Shown here one piece after another: positions 30,888 through 39,790 of a stretch of DNA of 64,000 bases. Every line of letters begins with the position of its first letter. Positions within the stretch are counted from its first letter, which is position 1. The DNA comes from Ruminococcus sp. (GTDB taxonomy: Bacteria; Bacillota; Clostridia; Oscillospirales; Ruminococcaceae): contig JAIDQQ010000020.1 of assembly GCA_029062165.1 (NCBI GenBank), positions 1 through 64,000 on the forward strand, in the 5' to 3' direction. The notes below the pieces were generated by a model. That model was not told where the DNA came from. It did not search any database and saw nothing but the letters and a program-made list of their open reading frames with translations. Position numbers and translations under genes: made by a program.

Positions 30888-31253
30888 ATGTTTGAATATA
30901 TTTTAGGGTTCTTTGAATGTATTAGTATGTTAGTTGCAGAGATTCCACCTGTTGCTATATTTCCAACAGTGATTATTATACTTATAATTATCATAGGAAA
31001 ATACAGAAAATCTTCCAAACTAAAAAAACATATGCTCTCAGGAGCTTTTATTTTTACAGGAATGGTTTTACTTTTGGCAATGTTTCCTGTTATATGCCGG
31101 TCAAATGATACTTATTTTTATAACACTTTAGGTTTTGTTTATTTTTATTTTATTATGACAACTATCTGTGTTATAAGTGCTGTTACTTTGTTTGTAACTT
31201 ATATAGTTGTTTCCTTGTTTGAAAAGATAACTCTTGCAAGAAAAAGGAGTTGA
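30888..31253 (+). CDS. Small membrane protein (paralogue of the next gene)
   Basis: Unknown 121-residue protein with three hydrophobic segments (about 15-37, 50-70 and 82-112). It shares the pattern II..K.RK..KLKK...G..IFTG with the following gene. AGAGGT precedes the ATG. It starts only 16 bases after the structured RNA, so it may be transcribed by read-through or from the internal element at 30675. Confidence 0.6.
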   Translation: MFEYILGFFECISMLVAEIPPVAIFPTVIIILIIIIGKYRKSSKLKKHMLSGAFIFTGMVLLLAMFPVICRSNDTYFYNTLGFVYFYFIMTTICVISAVTLFVTYIVVSLFEKITLARKRS

Positions 31254-31260
31254 AATATAT

Positions 31261-31719
31261 TTGAACGATATTATTACTGAAATCTTTGATAAATTCAGGA
31301 TTGTTTTTCATAAAGTGTCGGATATATTATTTGAAATATTATACTACATTACAGGAATATTTGATATTTGCAAATATATTTATGACAAATCATATTTTAT
31401 TATAATTGCTTCGGTGGTCATAAGTATTGCATTTATAATATTGAAATCCCGAAAAGATGACAAGTTAAAAAAACGTTTTCTTTTTGGATTTCTTATTTTT
31501 ACAGGTATTTTTATAATTTCTACACTAACTGGAAATATTTTTTTAAGTTCTGATTTTAATTTGCCTGATAATGTCGGATTTTTTATTGTTATAGTCAATG
31601 TTTTTTCACAGGCTGTTTTTATTGCCGATTCTATGGCGTTTTTTTCAGCGTATATATTTGTTTGTATTCATGAAAAGAAAAAGAGGTGCAATAATGAAAG
31701 ATTTCAAGATAAATTTTAA
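31261..31719 (+). CDS. Small membrane protein with TTG start
   Basis: Unknown 152-residue protein with three or four membrane segments. I chose the TTG at 31261 because AGGAG lies 11 bases upstream, inside the end of the preceding gene. It is a paralogue of that gene (SRKDDKLKKRFLFGFLIFTG versus SSKLKKHMLSGAFIFTG). Its 3' end overlaps the next gene by 26 bases. Confidence 0.55.
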   Translation: MNDIITEIFDKFRIVFHKVSDILFEILYYITGIFDICKYIYDKSYFIIIASVVISIAFIILKSRKDDKLKKRFLFGFLIFTGIFIISTLTGNIFLSSDFNLPDNVGFFIVIVNVFSQAVFIADSMAFFSAYIFVCIHEKKKRCNNERFQDKF

Positions 31720-32521
31720 ACTCAAAAACATAAACGACATTGTACCGTGGGAAAATAATGATTTACATTGGTTCGCACTCACTGACGGTATACTTTACAT
31801 ACAGGTAGGAGACCACAAAATATATGAATACTCCGATTCCGCACTGGATTTCTTTAAATGTGATAAATACAATGATTATTATTTAGAAAGATTCGTTACT
31901 GATTTTACGGAAATTTTCCGGTTTATCCGTGAACCTATTCCGGAAATTCTTTACGATAATATAGATACTTTCGCAGATATGGCGTATTTATGGAAAAATA
32001 TGTACATCAATAAGCCTGATGACGTATTTGACGAATTTTATTTTGGTGAATATGATACGCTAACTGAATGGTATTGTATACATACACTTGATTCTGCACA
32101 TCTTACAGGCGGTCCGGATATAAGTTTTTTCCGGTATGGTGACAAAATTAAAATCATGTGGAAAACTTCCGATGATGCCATACTCGAAAACGGTCAGAAC
32201 ATATGGACTTCCCCTAATGGTATATATGAAATGTACTGGAATGATTTCACTGAAGAAGTTGAAAGTTTTTTAAAGAAATTCCGTCGGGCTATGGATTTAC
32301 ATACTGCCTTTATCTGTAAAAACGGTGTGTCACACGCAGAAATTGATATAAAACATCTTCTCCGTAGTAATTGTAACAATCACGTAATATTACAACAGCA
32401 TTTACAGTTACTCCTTTCCGACGATTACGAAAAAACCAACTTTAAACAGATACTCACCATTTACGATAAAATGAGAGGTGAAATCAATGAGCAGAAGTTA
32501 CAGGAAATTTCCGGCAAGTAA
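31694..32521 (+). CDS. DUF5984 family protein
   Basis: Function unknown, cytoplasmic, 275 residues. The family features are visible: HWFALTDGILYIQVGD near the N-terminus, Y..RF.TD..EI, WYCIHTLDSAHLTGGPDI with an invariant-looking LDSxxL, IWTSPNGIYEM and a C-terminal helical part. I chose the ATG at 31694 (AGAGGTGC upstream). It overlaps both neighbours and belongs to the same run of accessory genes. No toxin partner is visible nearby. Confidence 0.78.
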   Translation: MKDFKINFKLKNINDIVPWENNDLHWFALTDGILYIQVGDHKIYEYSDSALDFFKCDKYNDYYLERFVTDFTEIFRFIREPIPEILYDNIDTFADMAYLWKNMYINKPDDVFDEFYFGEYDTLTEWYCIHTLDSAHLTGGPDISFFRYGDKIKIMWKTSDDAILENGQNIWTSPNGIYEMYWNDFTEEVESFLKKFRRAMDLHTAFICKNGVSHAEIDIKHLLRSNCNNHVILQQHLQLLLSDDYEKTNFKQILTIYDKMRGEINEQKLQEISGK

Positions 32522-32786
32522 AGAACATTGCAGAACATCTAAAGACCGTTTCAAGCCTAAAACATACGCTAACCGTGCTGTACGTCGCTATAAGGATATA
32601 CCCACCGGAAAGGGCGGTTACAAGAAAATATATGACAGTTATTTCATATCAGATTATCGCATTGTTGACTGTATGAACGAAACAGAAGTAAAAAACGATT
32701 ATGAAAAAGGCAATTTCAGTTATTGGAATTGCAGTACATATCGGGAAGCACTCTGGTTATGGAAAAAATGGTTCATAAGAAAGTAG
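32487..32786 (+). CDS. MSRSYRK-type small basic protein, copy 1 of 3
   Basis: Unknown 99-residue, highly basic protein. It starts MSRSYRKFPASKEH and contains FKPKTYANRAVRRYKDIPTGKGGYKKIYDSYFISDYRI and a Trp-rich end WLWKKWFIRK (each cited only as landmark). Similar MSRSYKK proteins are common, uncharacterised small genes of Clostridia, sometimes near phage DNA. GAGGTG precedes the ATG at 32487, which lies inside the end of the DUF5984 gene. Confidence 0.7.
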   Translation: MSRSYRKFPASKEHCRTSKDRFKPKTYANRAVRRYKDIPTGKGGYKKIYDSYFISDYRIVDCMNETEVKNDYEKGNFSYWNCSTYREALWLWKKWFIRK

Positions 32787-32793
32787 GCGTAAT

Positions 32794-33102
32794 ATGAGCA
32801 GAAGTTACAGAAAATTTCCGGTAGTCAAAGACCGTACAAGAACATCTAAAGACCGTTTCAAGCCTAAAACTTTCGCAAATCGTGCTGTACGTCGCTATGA
32901 CGATATACCCACAGGAAAATCATGTTTCTTTAAAAAAATATACTGTAGCTGGATTATATCTGATTATCGCTTTATTATTGCATCTGACGAAAAAGAATTT
33001 AAAAGACGTTGGGAACAAAATTACTCTTTACGATATATAAGATATTCAGATAATTTTAAGGAAGACCTTTATCAATGGAAAAAATATTACATAAGAAAGT
33101 AG
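32794..33102 (+). CDS. MSRSYRK-type small basic protein, copy 2 of 3
   Basis: 102 residues, the closest relative of copies 1 and 3: MSRSYRKFPVVKDR, FKPKTFANRAVRRYDDIPTGK, WIISDYRF and QWKKYYIRK. The 17 bases before its ATG (ending AGTAGGCGTAAT) are identical to those before copy 3, so the duplication unit included the short intergenic spacer. The middle of the protein (SCFFKKIYCS) departs from copies 1 and 3. Confidence 0.7.
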   Translation: MSRSYRKFPVVKDRTRTSKDRFKPKTFANRAVRRYDDIPTGKSCFFKKIYCSWIISDYRFIIASDEKEFKRRWEQNYSLRYIRYSDNFKEDLYQWKKYYIRK

Positions 33103-33109
33103 GCGTAAT

Positions 33110-33400
33110 ATGAGCAGGAGTTACAGAAAATTTCCGGTAATAAAAGAAAGTCATTTTAAAGAAAGAAGACCCATGAAATCTAAAGATTTTGCTAACCGTG
33201 CCGTCCGGAAAAGTAAGGAAATACCAACCAGAAAGGGCGGTTACCGAAAAATATATGACAGTTATTTCATATCAGATTACCGTTTTATCGGCTATACGGA
33301 AAAGGCGGAATTAAAAATCAGATACGAAAACGGAAATATGAATTTCAGTGCATACAAAAAGGCTTTATGGGAATGGAAAAAATATTACATAATGAAATAA
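33110..33400 (+). CDS. MSRSYRK-type small basic protein, copy 3 of 3
   Basis: 96 residues: MSRSYRKFPVIKES, NRAVRKSKEIPT, GGYRKIYDSYFISDYRF and WKKYYIMK. It resembles copy 1 in the middle (KIYDSYFISDYR) and copy 2 at the start and spacer, which suggests recombination among the copies. The run ends at a terminator shared with nrdG. Confidence 0.7.
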   Translation: MSRSYRKFPVIKESHFKERRPMKSKDFANRAVRKSKEIPTRKGGYRKIYDSYFISDYRFIGYTEKAELKIRYENGNMNFSAYKKALWEWKKYYIMK

Positions 33401-33401
33401 T

Positions 33402-33431
33402 AATCCGGAGCAGGTAAACTCCGGATTTTAT
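33402..33431. terminator. Bidirectional terminator between the MSRSYRK genes and nrdG
   Basis: AATCCGGAG (33402-33410) pairs with CTCCGGATT (33419-33427). The 8-base loop CAGGTAAA plus the left arm contains the recurring octamer GGAGCAGG. Confidence 0.85.
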
Positions 33432-33932
33432 TTATATATCTATTTCAATTACTTTACCGGCTTTCAGACTCGCTGGACAGTCAATATATCGCTGATTTGA
33501 ACTCCCACGAAATTTTATAGTCCAGTCTTTTAACTCCTCTATAAATTTTCCGTCAATGAGAATGTCGGTTACGGAAAGTAATTCGTCCCAGTGCGGATTG
33601 TTTCCGTTATACAGTTCCTCGAATGTATAGCCAGTATACGTCGTAATGTTAAGTCCGAGAGACTTTATTTCCTTACCTAAAACAGACAGTTCGTGTGCCT
33701 GACAGAACGGTTCACCACCACTGAACGTCACGCCGTCAAGTAGCGGATTGGATTTTATTTTTTCAAGTAATTCTTCTGTATCGACTAATTTTCCGCCGTT
33801 GAAATCGTGGGTCTGCGGATTATGACATCCTTTACAGTCATGCGGACACCCTTGTGTAAATATCGTGAATCTTATGCCGTCGCCGTCAACGATTGAATCG
33901 TTGACAGTTCCGGCTATTCTTATTTCAGACAT
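33432..33932 (-). CDS. nrdG: Anaerobic ribonucleotide reductase activating protein
   Basis: Radical-SAM activase that installs the glycyl radical on NrdD. 166 residues with the cluster motif CPHDCKGC (CxxxCxxC) and SGGEP for SAM binding. It overlaps the end of nrdD by 8 bases, the usual nrdDG arrangement. Confidence 0.97.
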   Translation of the reverse strand: MSEIRIAGTVNDSIVDGDGIRFTIFTQGCPHDCKGCHNPQTHDFNGGKLVDTEELLEKIKSNPLLDGVTFSGGEPFCQAHELSVLGKEIKSLGLNITTYTGYTFEELYNGNNPHWDELLSVTDILIDGKFIEELKDWTIKFRGSSNQRYIDCPASLKAGKVIEIDI

Positions 33933-36243
33933 TATGCTTTACTCTGTCGTGTTCTTCGGCACGTTTGCCATTATTGAAGCGGTCAAGAGTTCCTACCAGA
34001 TAACCTGTTATACGTCTTATACGGTCAAATGAAACGCTTCCGGAATTTTCACGTCTTCCGCAACATGGGCAGGTCTCACCGATAATACCGGTATAGCCAC
34101 AACATGGGTCACGGTCTACAGGGTGATTTATTGCTCCGTAACCTATTCCCGATTCTTTCATACAACGTACTATTTTTTCAAAAGCGTTGAGGTTTTCGAG
34201 TGGGTCTCCGTCGAGTTCTATATAACTTATGTGTCCGGCGTTGGTGAGTTCGTGATACGGTGCTTCTATCTTGATTTTTTCAAATGCACTTATCGGATAG
34301 TACACAGGTACGTGGAAAGAGTTTGTATAATAATCACGGTCAGTTACACCCTCTATTATACCGTATCTTTTGGCGTCCATACGCACAAAACGTCCGGAAA
34401 GTCCTTCCGCTGGCGTCGCAAGCAGTGAGAAGTTCAGACCTGTTCTTGTTACTTCCTCATCGATTCGCTTACGCATAGCGGTTATTATCTCGAGACCTAA
34501 TTCACGTGCTTCTTCGCTCTCACCATGATGCACTCCTATAAGTGCCTTTAAAGCCTCCGCAAGTCCGATAAATCCTACTGACAGCGTACCATGTTTCAGT
34601 ACTTCTTCTATGCTGTCGTCAGGGGAAAGTTTATCGGAATCAATCCATATTCCCTGACCCATAAGGAACGGAAAATTACGTACTTTCTTCTGACACTGTA
34701 TTCTGAATCTGTGCATAAGCTGGTCAATAGTCAAATCCATCATATCATCAAGCATATCGAAAAACAAGCCTACATTATGGTCAGCTTTTATAGCAAGTCT
34801 CGGTAAGTTTATTGACGTGAAACTTAAATTTCCCCTGCCGGTTACAATCTGTCGTGTAGGGTCATAATTATTGCCTATAACACGTGTTCTGCAACCCATA
34901 TATGCTATTTCTGTATCAGGGTCACCCTCTTTGTAGTACTGGAAATTGAAAGGAGCGTCAATAAATGAGAAGTTCGGGAAAAGTCTCTTAGCAGAAACCC
35001 GACAGGCAAGTTTGAATAAATCGTAGTTAGGGTCAGTCGGATTGTAATTTACGCCCTCTTTAATCTTGAAAATGTGTATCGGGAAAATAGGGGTCTCGCC
35101 GTTACCTAAACCGGCTTCCTGTGCGAGAAGAACATTTTTTATAACCATTCTGCCTTCCGGAGAAGTGTCAGTACCGTAATTTATCGAACTGAAAGGAGTC
35201 TGTGCGCCTGCTCTGCTGTTCATGGTATTGAGGTTATGTATAAGAGCCTCCATAGCCTGATATGTGGCACGGTCAGTTTCCTTTACGGCATTTTTTACGG
35301 CGAATGCCTGTATTTTCTTAGCGGTTTCCTCGTCGGTGTAGTCAAGAAGTAATTCGTATTCCTTATCCTGATAGCCGTTATTGTTTGCGAGTACAGGTAT
35401 CAGATTATATTTTTCACGGATTTCTTTCTTTATGTTTTCGGAAATTTCAAATTCATTTTCGACACCGCCTATAAGTGACAATGCCCTTGCGACGTTCTGT
35501 ACGTAACGTGCGGAATAAGTTTTCTTTACGCCGTCGGACATAGCATAGTCGAAAGTCGGTACACTTTGTCCGCCGTGCTGGTCATTCTGATTAGACTGTA
35601 TGGCGATACAGGCAAGTGCGGAATAACTTGAAATGTCATTCGGTTCACGTAAGAATCCGTGACCGGTTGAAAATCCGTTTGTAAAAAGTTTTTTCAAATC
35701 AATCTGTGTACAGGTTGTTGTGAGAGTATAGAAATCGAGGTCATGAATATGAATATCGCCGTTACGGTGTGCCTTTGAGTGCTTAGGGTCAAGGACATAC
35801 ATTCCGTAATATTCCTTGGCGGAAACAGAACCGTATTTCAGCATAGTACCCATAGCGGTATCTCCGTCGATATTAGCGTTTTCACGTTTTATATCGCTGT
35901 CCTTGGCGGAACTGAAAGTCAGTTCGTTGAGTACGCACATAAGATTTGTTTTCATTTCACGGGAGCGGGTACGTTCATAGCGATAGAGAATATAGGCTTT
36001 AGCGGTCTTTGCGTGACCTTTTTCGATAAGGGTCTTTTCTACTAAATCCTGAATTTCTTCAACAGTCGGAACTTTTCCGGTGTTTTCGTTTTCGTAGGCA
36101 TTGCAGACATCTACAGCCACTTCCATAGCTGTATTAAAGTCAGTACCACCGCATGACTGTGCCGCCCTGAAAATAGCGTTGGCGATTTTTTCGATATTAA
36201 ACGGCACTTTTCTGCCGTCTCTCTTCATAATATGGATTATCAT
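33925..36243 (-). CDS. nrdD: Anaerobic (class III) ribonucleoside-triphosphate reductase
   Basis: Makes dNTPs from NTPs without oxygen using a glycyl radical. The 772-residue protein has an N-terminal ATP-cone (VIHIMKRDGRKVPF region to about residue 90), the barrel core, a C-terminal zinc site (CCGYTG...CPCCG) and the glycyl radical loop around RITGYLVGTLDRFNNGK. GGAGG stands 8 bases before the ATG at 36243. It has a consensus promoter. Only anaerobic RNR is seen in the window. Confidence 0.97.
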   Translation of the reverse strand: MIIHIMKRDGRKVPFNIEKIANAIFRAAQSCGGTDFNTAMEVAVDVCNAYENENTGKVPTVEEIQDLVEKTLIEKGHAKTAKAYILYRYERTRSREMKTNLMCVLNELTFSSAKDSDIKRENANIDGDTAMGTMLKYGSVSAKEYYGMYVLDPKHSKAHRNGDIHIHDLDFYTLTTTCTQIDLKKLFTNGFSTGHGFLREPNDISSYSALACIAIQSNQNDQHGGQSVPTFDYAMSDGVKKTYSARYVQNVARALSLIGGVENEFEISENIKKEIREKYNLIPVLANNNGYQDKEYELLLDYTDEETAKKIQAFAVKNAVKETDRATYQAMEALIHNLNTMNSRAGAQTPFSSINYGTDTSPEGRMVIKNVLLAQEAGLGNGETPIFPIHIFKIKEGVNYNPTDPNYDLFKLACRVSAKRLFPNFSFIDAPFNFQYYKEGDPDTEIAYMGCRTRVIGNNYDPTRQIVTGRGNLSFTSINLPRLAIKADHNVGLFFDMLDDMMDLTIDQLMHRFRIQCQKKVRNFPFLMGQGIWIDSDKLSPDDSIEEVLKHGTLSVGFIGLAEALKALIGVHHGESEEARELGLEIITAMRKRIDEEVTRTGLNFSLLATPAEGLSGRFVRMDAKRYGIIEGVTDRDYYTNSFHVPVYYPISAFEKIKIEAPYHELTNAGHISYIELDGDPLENLNAFEKIVRCMKESGIGYGAINHPVDRDPCCGYTGIIGETCPCCGRRENSGSVSFDRIRRITGYLVGTLDRFNNGKRAEEHDRVKHNV

Positions 36244-36297
36244 TTATCATTCCTCCGGCTACAAGATATTGTATGTCACTTAACGTGTGCATATATT

Positions 36298-36326
36298 AGT
36301 ATAATCCAAATAACAGGAGTTGTCAA
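36298..36326 (-). promoter_or_regulatory. Consensus nrdDG promoter
   Basis: Minus strand TTGACA (36326-36321), 17-base spacer, TATACT (36303-36298), 55 bases upstream of the ATG. I see no convincing pair of NrdR boxes. Confidence 0.8.
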
Positions 36327-36439
36327 TTGTATTATTTGACGATAATATTTCCTTAAAAATCCTGTTTTTTGTGCAGATTGCTTTATTTTATATTTTTAAA
36401 AATAACTTTTCAGCTATATTGCGTTGATTTTATAACATA

Positions 36440-36480
36440 ATAAAAAAGAACGGCACACTACAATATATAGTAGTGTGCAG
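36440..36480 (-). terminator. Terminator of the SGNH-like gene
   Basis: GCACACTAC (36453-36461) pairs with GTAGTGTGC (36470-36478). The minus strand continues CGTTCTTTTTTA. Confidence 0.85.
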
Positions 36481-36487
36481 AAAAAAA

Positions 36488-37333
36488 TCATGCAACATGA
36501 GTAATTATATATTCTGTCACTGCCTTATACATATCTTCTGTGAATTTCTTATCTTCTGCTGACCAGTATTCTTCTTTTAAGTTTCCGTCAACGGATTTCA
36601 GGGCTGTACTTGTGTCTATGCAATATACGTTACATGAATTTGCCATAGACAGAAGCTGTTCATTGTAGGTGTTTATGAGTTCATTTGTGACCGGTGCTGA
36701 ATCGTACCTTACAGGCGGTATCTGCATGATATATATATTCATAGCCGGAAGTGATGCCGTTAAATTACTTATAAGTTCCTTGTAACTTTCAAGCATTGTT
36801 TCAGTTTCGCTTGTACCTATGTCGCTACCAAGCATGAAATATACATTTTCTGGTTTTTTGATTTTGAGGGTATCATAGATAGTTACAGCACCGTAATTAC
36901 TTTCAACTTTTGCGGTGGTACAGTTAGAGGCATTAAGTGCGGAATCGCCTATAACGTCCTTTAAGGCTGTATGCTCACCTATTTCAAGAAGTGTCGAGTC
37001 CGTAATAAGACAGCAGTTTTCAAAATAGGTATAGTCAGTCGGAGCGGACTGTGGTACAGGATTAGTAACAGGGGCTTTTTGGATGGGTTGTTCTTCCTGC
37101 TCCGGTTGTTCTTCCTGCTCCGATTCTTCAGTTTCGTCAGGTTCGGAATTATCAATAATCATTTCAGCGTTAAATTCATTCCTGAAAAAGTCTTCATTGA
37201 GGTTTGCGGCTGTCATGTAGAGAGCGAAACACGCCGTAAATGACAGTACGAATATAACAAGCATTACACCAAAATTAAATCTTACTTTAGGTCTTTTTAA
37301 ATTCTTTGATTTTTTATTAACATTCTTACTCAT
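36488..37333 (-). CDS. Membrane-anchored SGNH-hydrolase-like protein, catalytic residues degenerate
   Basis: An SGNH/GDSL-like surface protein of 281 residues. A cytoplasmic basic start, one membrane segment (about 24-45), an acidic Glu/Gln/Pro linker (EESEQEEQPEQEEQP) and a C-terminal alpha/beta domain are seen. The block I serine is present (ITDSTL). Block III reads GSD rather than GxN, and the usual DxxH at the end is replaced (EEYWSAEDKKF), so an ordinary esterase activity is doubtful. It may bind cell-wall polymer or be a relic acetyl-transfer partner. The ATG at 37333 follows GGAG; an upstream in-frame start is less likely. Confidence 0.6.
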   Translation of the reverse strand: MSKNVNKKSKNLKRPKVRFNFGVMLVIFVLSFTACFALYMTAANLNEDFFRNEFNAEMIIDNSEPDETEESEQEEQPEQEEQPIQKAPVTNPVPQSAPTDYTYFENCCLITDSTLLEIGEHTALKDVIGDSALNASNCTTAKVESNYGAVTIYDTLKIKKPENVYFMLGSDIGTSETETMLESYKELISNLTASLPAMNIYIMQIPPVRYDSAPVTNELINTYNEQLLSMANSCNVYCIDTSTALKSVDGNLKEEYWSAEDKKFTEDMYKAVTEYIITHVA

Positions 37334-37393
37334 AATATCTCCATAATAAAAATTTTTTACATAATTTACCGTATTCAGAACGGTCATATAAAT

Positions 37394-37422
37394 ATTATAC
37401 CTTGTTTAAAGACTTTTTTCAA
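37394..37422 (-). promoter_or_regulatory. Predicted promoter of the SGNH-like gene
   Basis: Minus strand TTGAAA (37422-37417), 17-base spacer, TATAAT (37399-37394). It is divergent from the zinc-ribbon/PIN operon promoter. Confidence 0.65.
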
Positions 37423-37462
37423 GAGGTTTTTAGTATTTTTATTTTTAACTTAATATCCGCCC

Positions 37463-37491
37463 TTGACTTAAACATAATGGCGTGATATAAT
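37463..37491 (+). promoter_or_regulatory. Promoter of the zinc-ribbon/PIN-like operon
   Basis: TTGACT (37463-37468), 17-base spacer, TATAAT (37486-37491) with an extended -10 TG. It lies 32 bases before the first ATG and should be strong. Confidence 0.8.
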
Positions 37492-37522
37492 TAAAATTAT
37501 ATAAAATACGGAGGTAATCTGA

Positions 37523-37876
37523 ATGATTTGTTTGAAATGCAGAAAACCTATGATTGCCGGAGAGTTCCGCATGGAATTACACAGCGTGAATGACGGTATA
37601 TACTATTCCTACCCTATGGCGACGTGGTACAAGGACGGTAAAAAATACTGCGAAACTCCACAGAATAAAACGCTTGGTTTCTACTGTGCCGACTGTGGTG
37701 TACTCGTAGGGGCTTTTGAATATACAAAACCGGTAAATTTCATAGGACGTTTCGACGAGGATATTGACGACAAAATAGATGTACTGCCGGTGAAAAGATG
37801 TCTGCAATGCGGTGCGGAAATTGATATTGATTATCCGAGATGTCCAAAATGTGGATATCTCTATGAAGCAATCTGA
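37523..37876 (+). CDS. Zinc-ribbon protein
   Basis: 117 residues with four CxxC pairs: CLKC (residues 3-6), CADC (about 55-58), CLQC and CPKC near the end, so two zinc ribbons are likely. Between them lies a region rich in Tyr and acidic residues. No known enzymatic motif. GGAGG precedes the ATG. It is the first gene of a run continuing with four PIN-like genes (20-base gap). Confidence 0.75.
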   Translation: MICLKCRKPMIAGEFRMELHSVNDGIYYSYPMATWYKDGKKYCETPQNKTLGFYCADCGVLVGAFEYTKPVNFIGRFDEDIDDKIDVLPVKRCLQCGAEIDIDYPRCPKCGYLYEAI

Positions 37877-37896
37877 TTAAAAAAGGAGTGAATACG

Positions 37897-38511
37897 ATGC
37901 CCGACAAAAAAAACAGTAAGAAACATAAAAAATACTATCTTGTTGACTATGAAAATGTACATAAAACAGGGCTTAACGGCATTGACGAACTCGAAAAACA
38001 CGACAATGTTATTATTTTCTACAGTCATCACGCCGATAAAATGCCATTCAGTCTGCACAGTCAGATTATAGAGACCAGAGCGGAAATAACATATTTTGAA
38101 GTCGATACAGTCGGAAAAAATGCACTTGATTTTCAGCTTTCGTCGTATATAGGGTATGTACTCGGCAAGCACCCTAAATGTATATGCTATATAATCAGCA
38201 AAGATAATGGCTATGAAAATGTCTGTAATTTCTGGCGGAAGTACGGCAGAAAAATATGTCTTGTACCGGATATTTCACAGTGCAAGAAGTTCGCCGGTAT
38301 AAAAAAATCCGATATAAAAGCAGTACTCGCTGAACATGGTCTCGAAAAGGAAGACATTGAATTTGTAAAGAATCTTGTTATGGAAAACATAGAAAGATAT
38401 GATATTCCCGTACCAAAAATAAAATGTCTGATAAATCAGGAACTTTGCAGAAGATTCGGTGGCGAAAAAACTAAGGAAATATATGCATCAGTGAAACAGT
38501 TCATAAAATAG
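37897..38511 (+). CDS. PIN/NYN-like nuclease, copy 1 of 4 (motifs intact)
   Basis: Putative metal-dependent RNase of the PIN-like (NYN) fold. The 204-residue protein begins KYYLVDYENVHKTGL, with the first acidic site (D of DYEN). It continues NALDFQLSSYIGY (second Asp) and IISKDNGYENVCNFW (third Asp), the pattern expected for a PIN-type metal site. The last 65 residues are helical and basic, perhaps a nucleic-acid-binding tail. AGGAG lies 8 bases before the ATG at 37897; an earlier GTG at 37888 is less likely. The Asp positions are seen; nuclease activity is inferred. Confidence 0.72.
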   Translation: MPDKKNSKKHKKYYLVDYENVHKTGLNGIDELEKHDNVIIFYSHHADKMPFSLHSQIIETRAEITYFEVDTVGKNALDFQLSSYIGYVLGKHPKCICYIISKDNGYENVCNFWRKYGRKICLVPDISQCKKFAGIKKSDIKAVLAEHGLEKEDIEFVKNLVMENIERYDIPVPKIKCLINQELCRRFGGEKTKEIYASVKQFIK

Positions 38512-38520
38512 GAGATTGTT

Positions 38521-39201
38521 ATGCCGGAAAATAATATCGCAAAAGAAATGCAGTATGTAAAATATTATCTCATAGACTACGAAAATGTACACTATACAGG
38601 GCTGACCGGTATCGAAAAACTGACCGAAAATGACAGGCTTATAATATTCTATACCGCAAATGCAGAAACTCTTACTTTTTCAGTATATGAAAAACTCATT
38701 GCGTGCAAGGCAGAAATACAATTACATAAAGTCCAGTGCGGTGGGAAAAATGCCCTCGATTTTCAGCTTGCTACTTTTTTAGGCTATATTCTCGGGAAAA
38801 ATCCAGATACAGAATGCCATATTATAAGCAATGACAAGGGCTATGAATATGTAATAAATTTCTGGAAAGAAAAAAATGCAAATGTAAATATATCATCTGA
38901 TGTTGCCGGAAATATCAGGAATATACTACCAACAATTACTTTATTGCCTGCCAGTGCTGTACAGACTGCTAAAACTGTTGCAAAACCGGCAGAAACTGCT
39001 TTTAACGAGGCTATAAAGCCACTTAATCTTTCAAAAGCTGATAAACAAAAATTACTGGATATATATAATAATGCCTCATCCGTAAAAGATATTTCAAAAA
39101 GAAAACAATATATAAGCAATACTATTATGAAAATATTCGGAAACTCTAAAGTTAAGGAATATTATAATGCTATAAAGCCATTAATAAAACAGGAGATATA
39201 A
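38521..39201 (+). CDS. PIN/NYN-like nuclease, copy 2 of 4 (motifs intact)
   Basis: 226 residues: LIDYENVHYTGLTGIEKLTE, NALDFQLATFLGY and IISNDKGYEYVINFW retain the three acidic positions of copy 1. After the domain (about residue 135) is an Ala/Thr/Pro-rich linker and a C-terminal helical region ending in KEYYNAIKPLIKQEI, similar to the end of copy 1. AGGAG precedes the ATG after a 9-base gap. Confidence 0.72.
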   Translation: MPENNIAKEMQYVKYYLIDYENVHYTGLTGIEKLTENDRLIIFYTANAETLTFSVYEKLIACKAEIQLHKVQCGGKNALDFQLATFLGYILGKNPDTECHIISNDKGYEYVINFWKEKNANVNISSDVAGNIRNILPTITLLPASAVQTAKTVAKPAETAFNEAIKPLNLSKADKQKLLDIYNNASSVKDISKRKQYISNTIMKIFGNSKVKEYYNAIKPLIKQEI

Positions 39202-39202
39202 A

Positions 39203-39778
39203 ATGACAGAAAAATATTTTTTTGTTGACTATGAAAGCGTACATCAGGCAGGTCTTAAAGGTATAGAACACCTTACTGAAAACGATAAAGTAATAATATT
39301 CTATACACCAGCCAATGAAACTCTTACTTTCGGAATGTACAAGAAAATGATTCGTTCTGAAGCTGATATAGAATTATACAGGGTTCAGAACGGCGGAAAA
39401 GATGCTATTAGTTTTCAGATATGTACCTTTATCGGATACGTTATCGGTAACAGTTCAGAATCAGAATACTATATCATAAGCAATGATATAAGTTATGAAT
39501 ATATGATAATTTTCTGGAAAGACAGAAATACTGAAGTAAATATGTCGCCTAACATATTGAAAATAATTAATCAAAAGATTATAGCACCTGCTCCGGAAGT
39601 TTATATTTCTCCTGAAACAGATTCTGATAAAACTGTAAAGCCGTTTAATATTTCTGAATCCGATAACAAAAAACTAAGGAATATATATCTTTATGAATTA
39701 TTGGTTACACTTAACATAATACAGCAGAATATATCCGGTATAGCTACAGAAAATACGGTTTCAAAAGCAGAAAAATAA
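39203..39778 (+). CDS. PIN/NYN-like protein, copy 3 of 4 (second Asp lost)
   Basis: 191 residues, clearly related (FVDYESVHQAGLKGIEHLTENDKVIIFYT). The second motif reads DAISFQICTFIGY instead of NALDFQL, losing the aspartate, and the third reads SNDISYEYM without the Gly-Tyr context. The C-terminal tail is partly conserved. It is probably inactive as a nuclease, or has a changed metal site. AGGAG precedes the ATG one base past the preceding stop. Confidence 0.68.
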   Translation: MTEKYFFVDYESVHQAGLKGIEHLTENDKVIIFYTPANETLTFGMYKKMIRSEADIELYRVQNGGKDAISFQICTFIGYVIGNSSESEYYIISNDISYEYMIIFWKDRNTEVNMSPNILKIINQKIIAPAPEVYISPETDSDKTVKPFNISESDNKKLRNIYLYELLVTLNIIQQNISGIATENTVSKAEK

Positions 39779-39790
39779 AGGAGGTTAAAT

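Noticed and set aside
36451..36480. NrdR-box-like palindrome upstream of nrdD
   Set aside because: The palindrome is followed by a T-run on the minus strand directly after the SGNH-like gene and lies about 125 bases beyond the nrdD -35, so it is better read as that gene's terminator.
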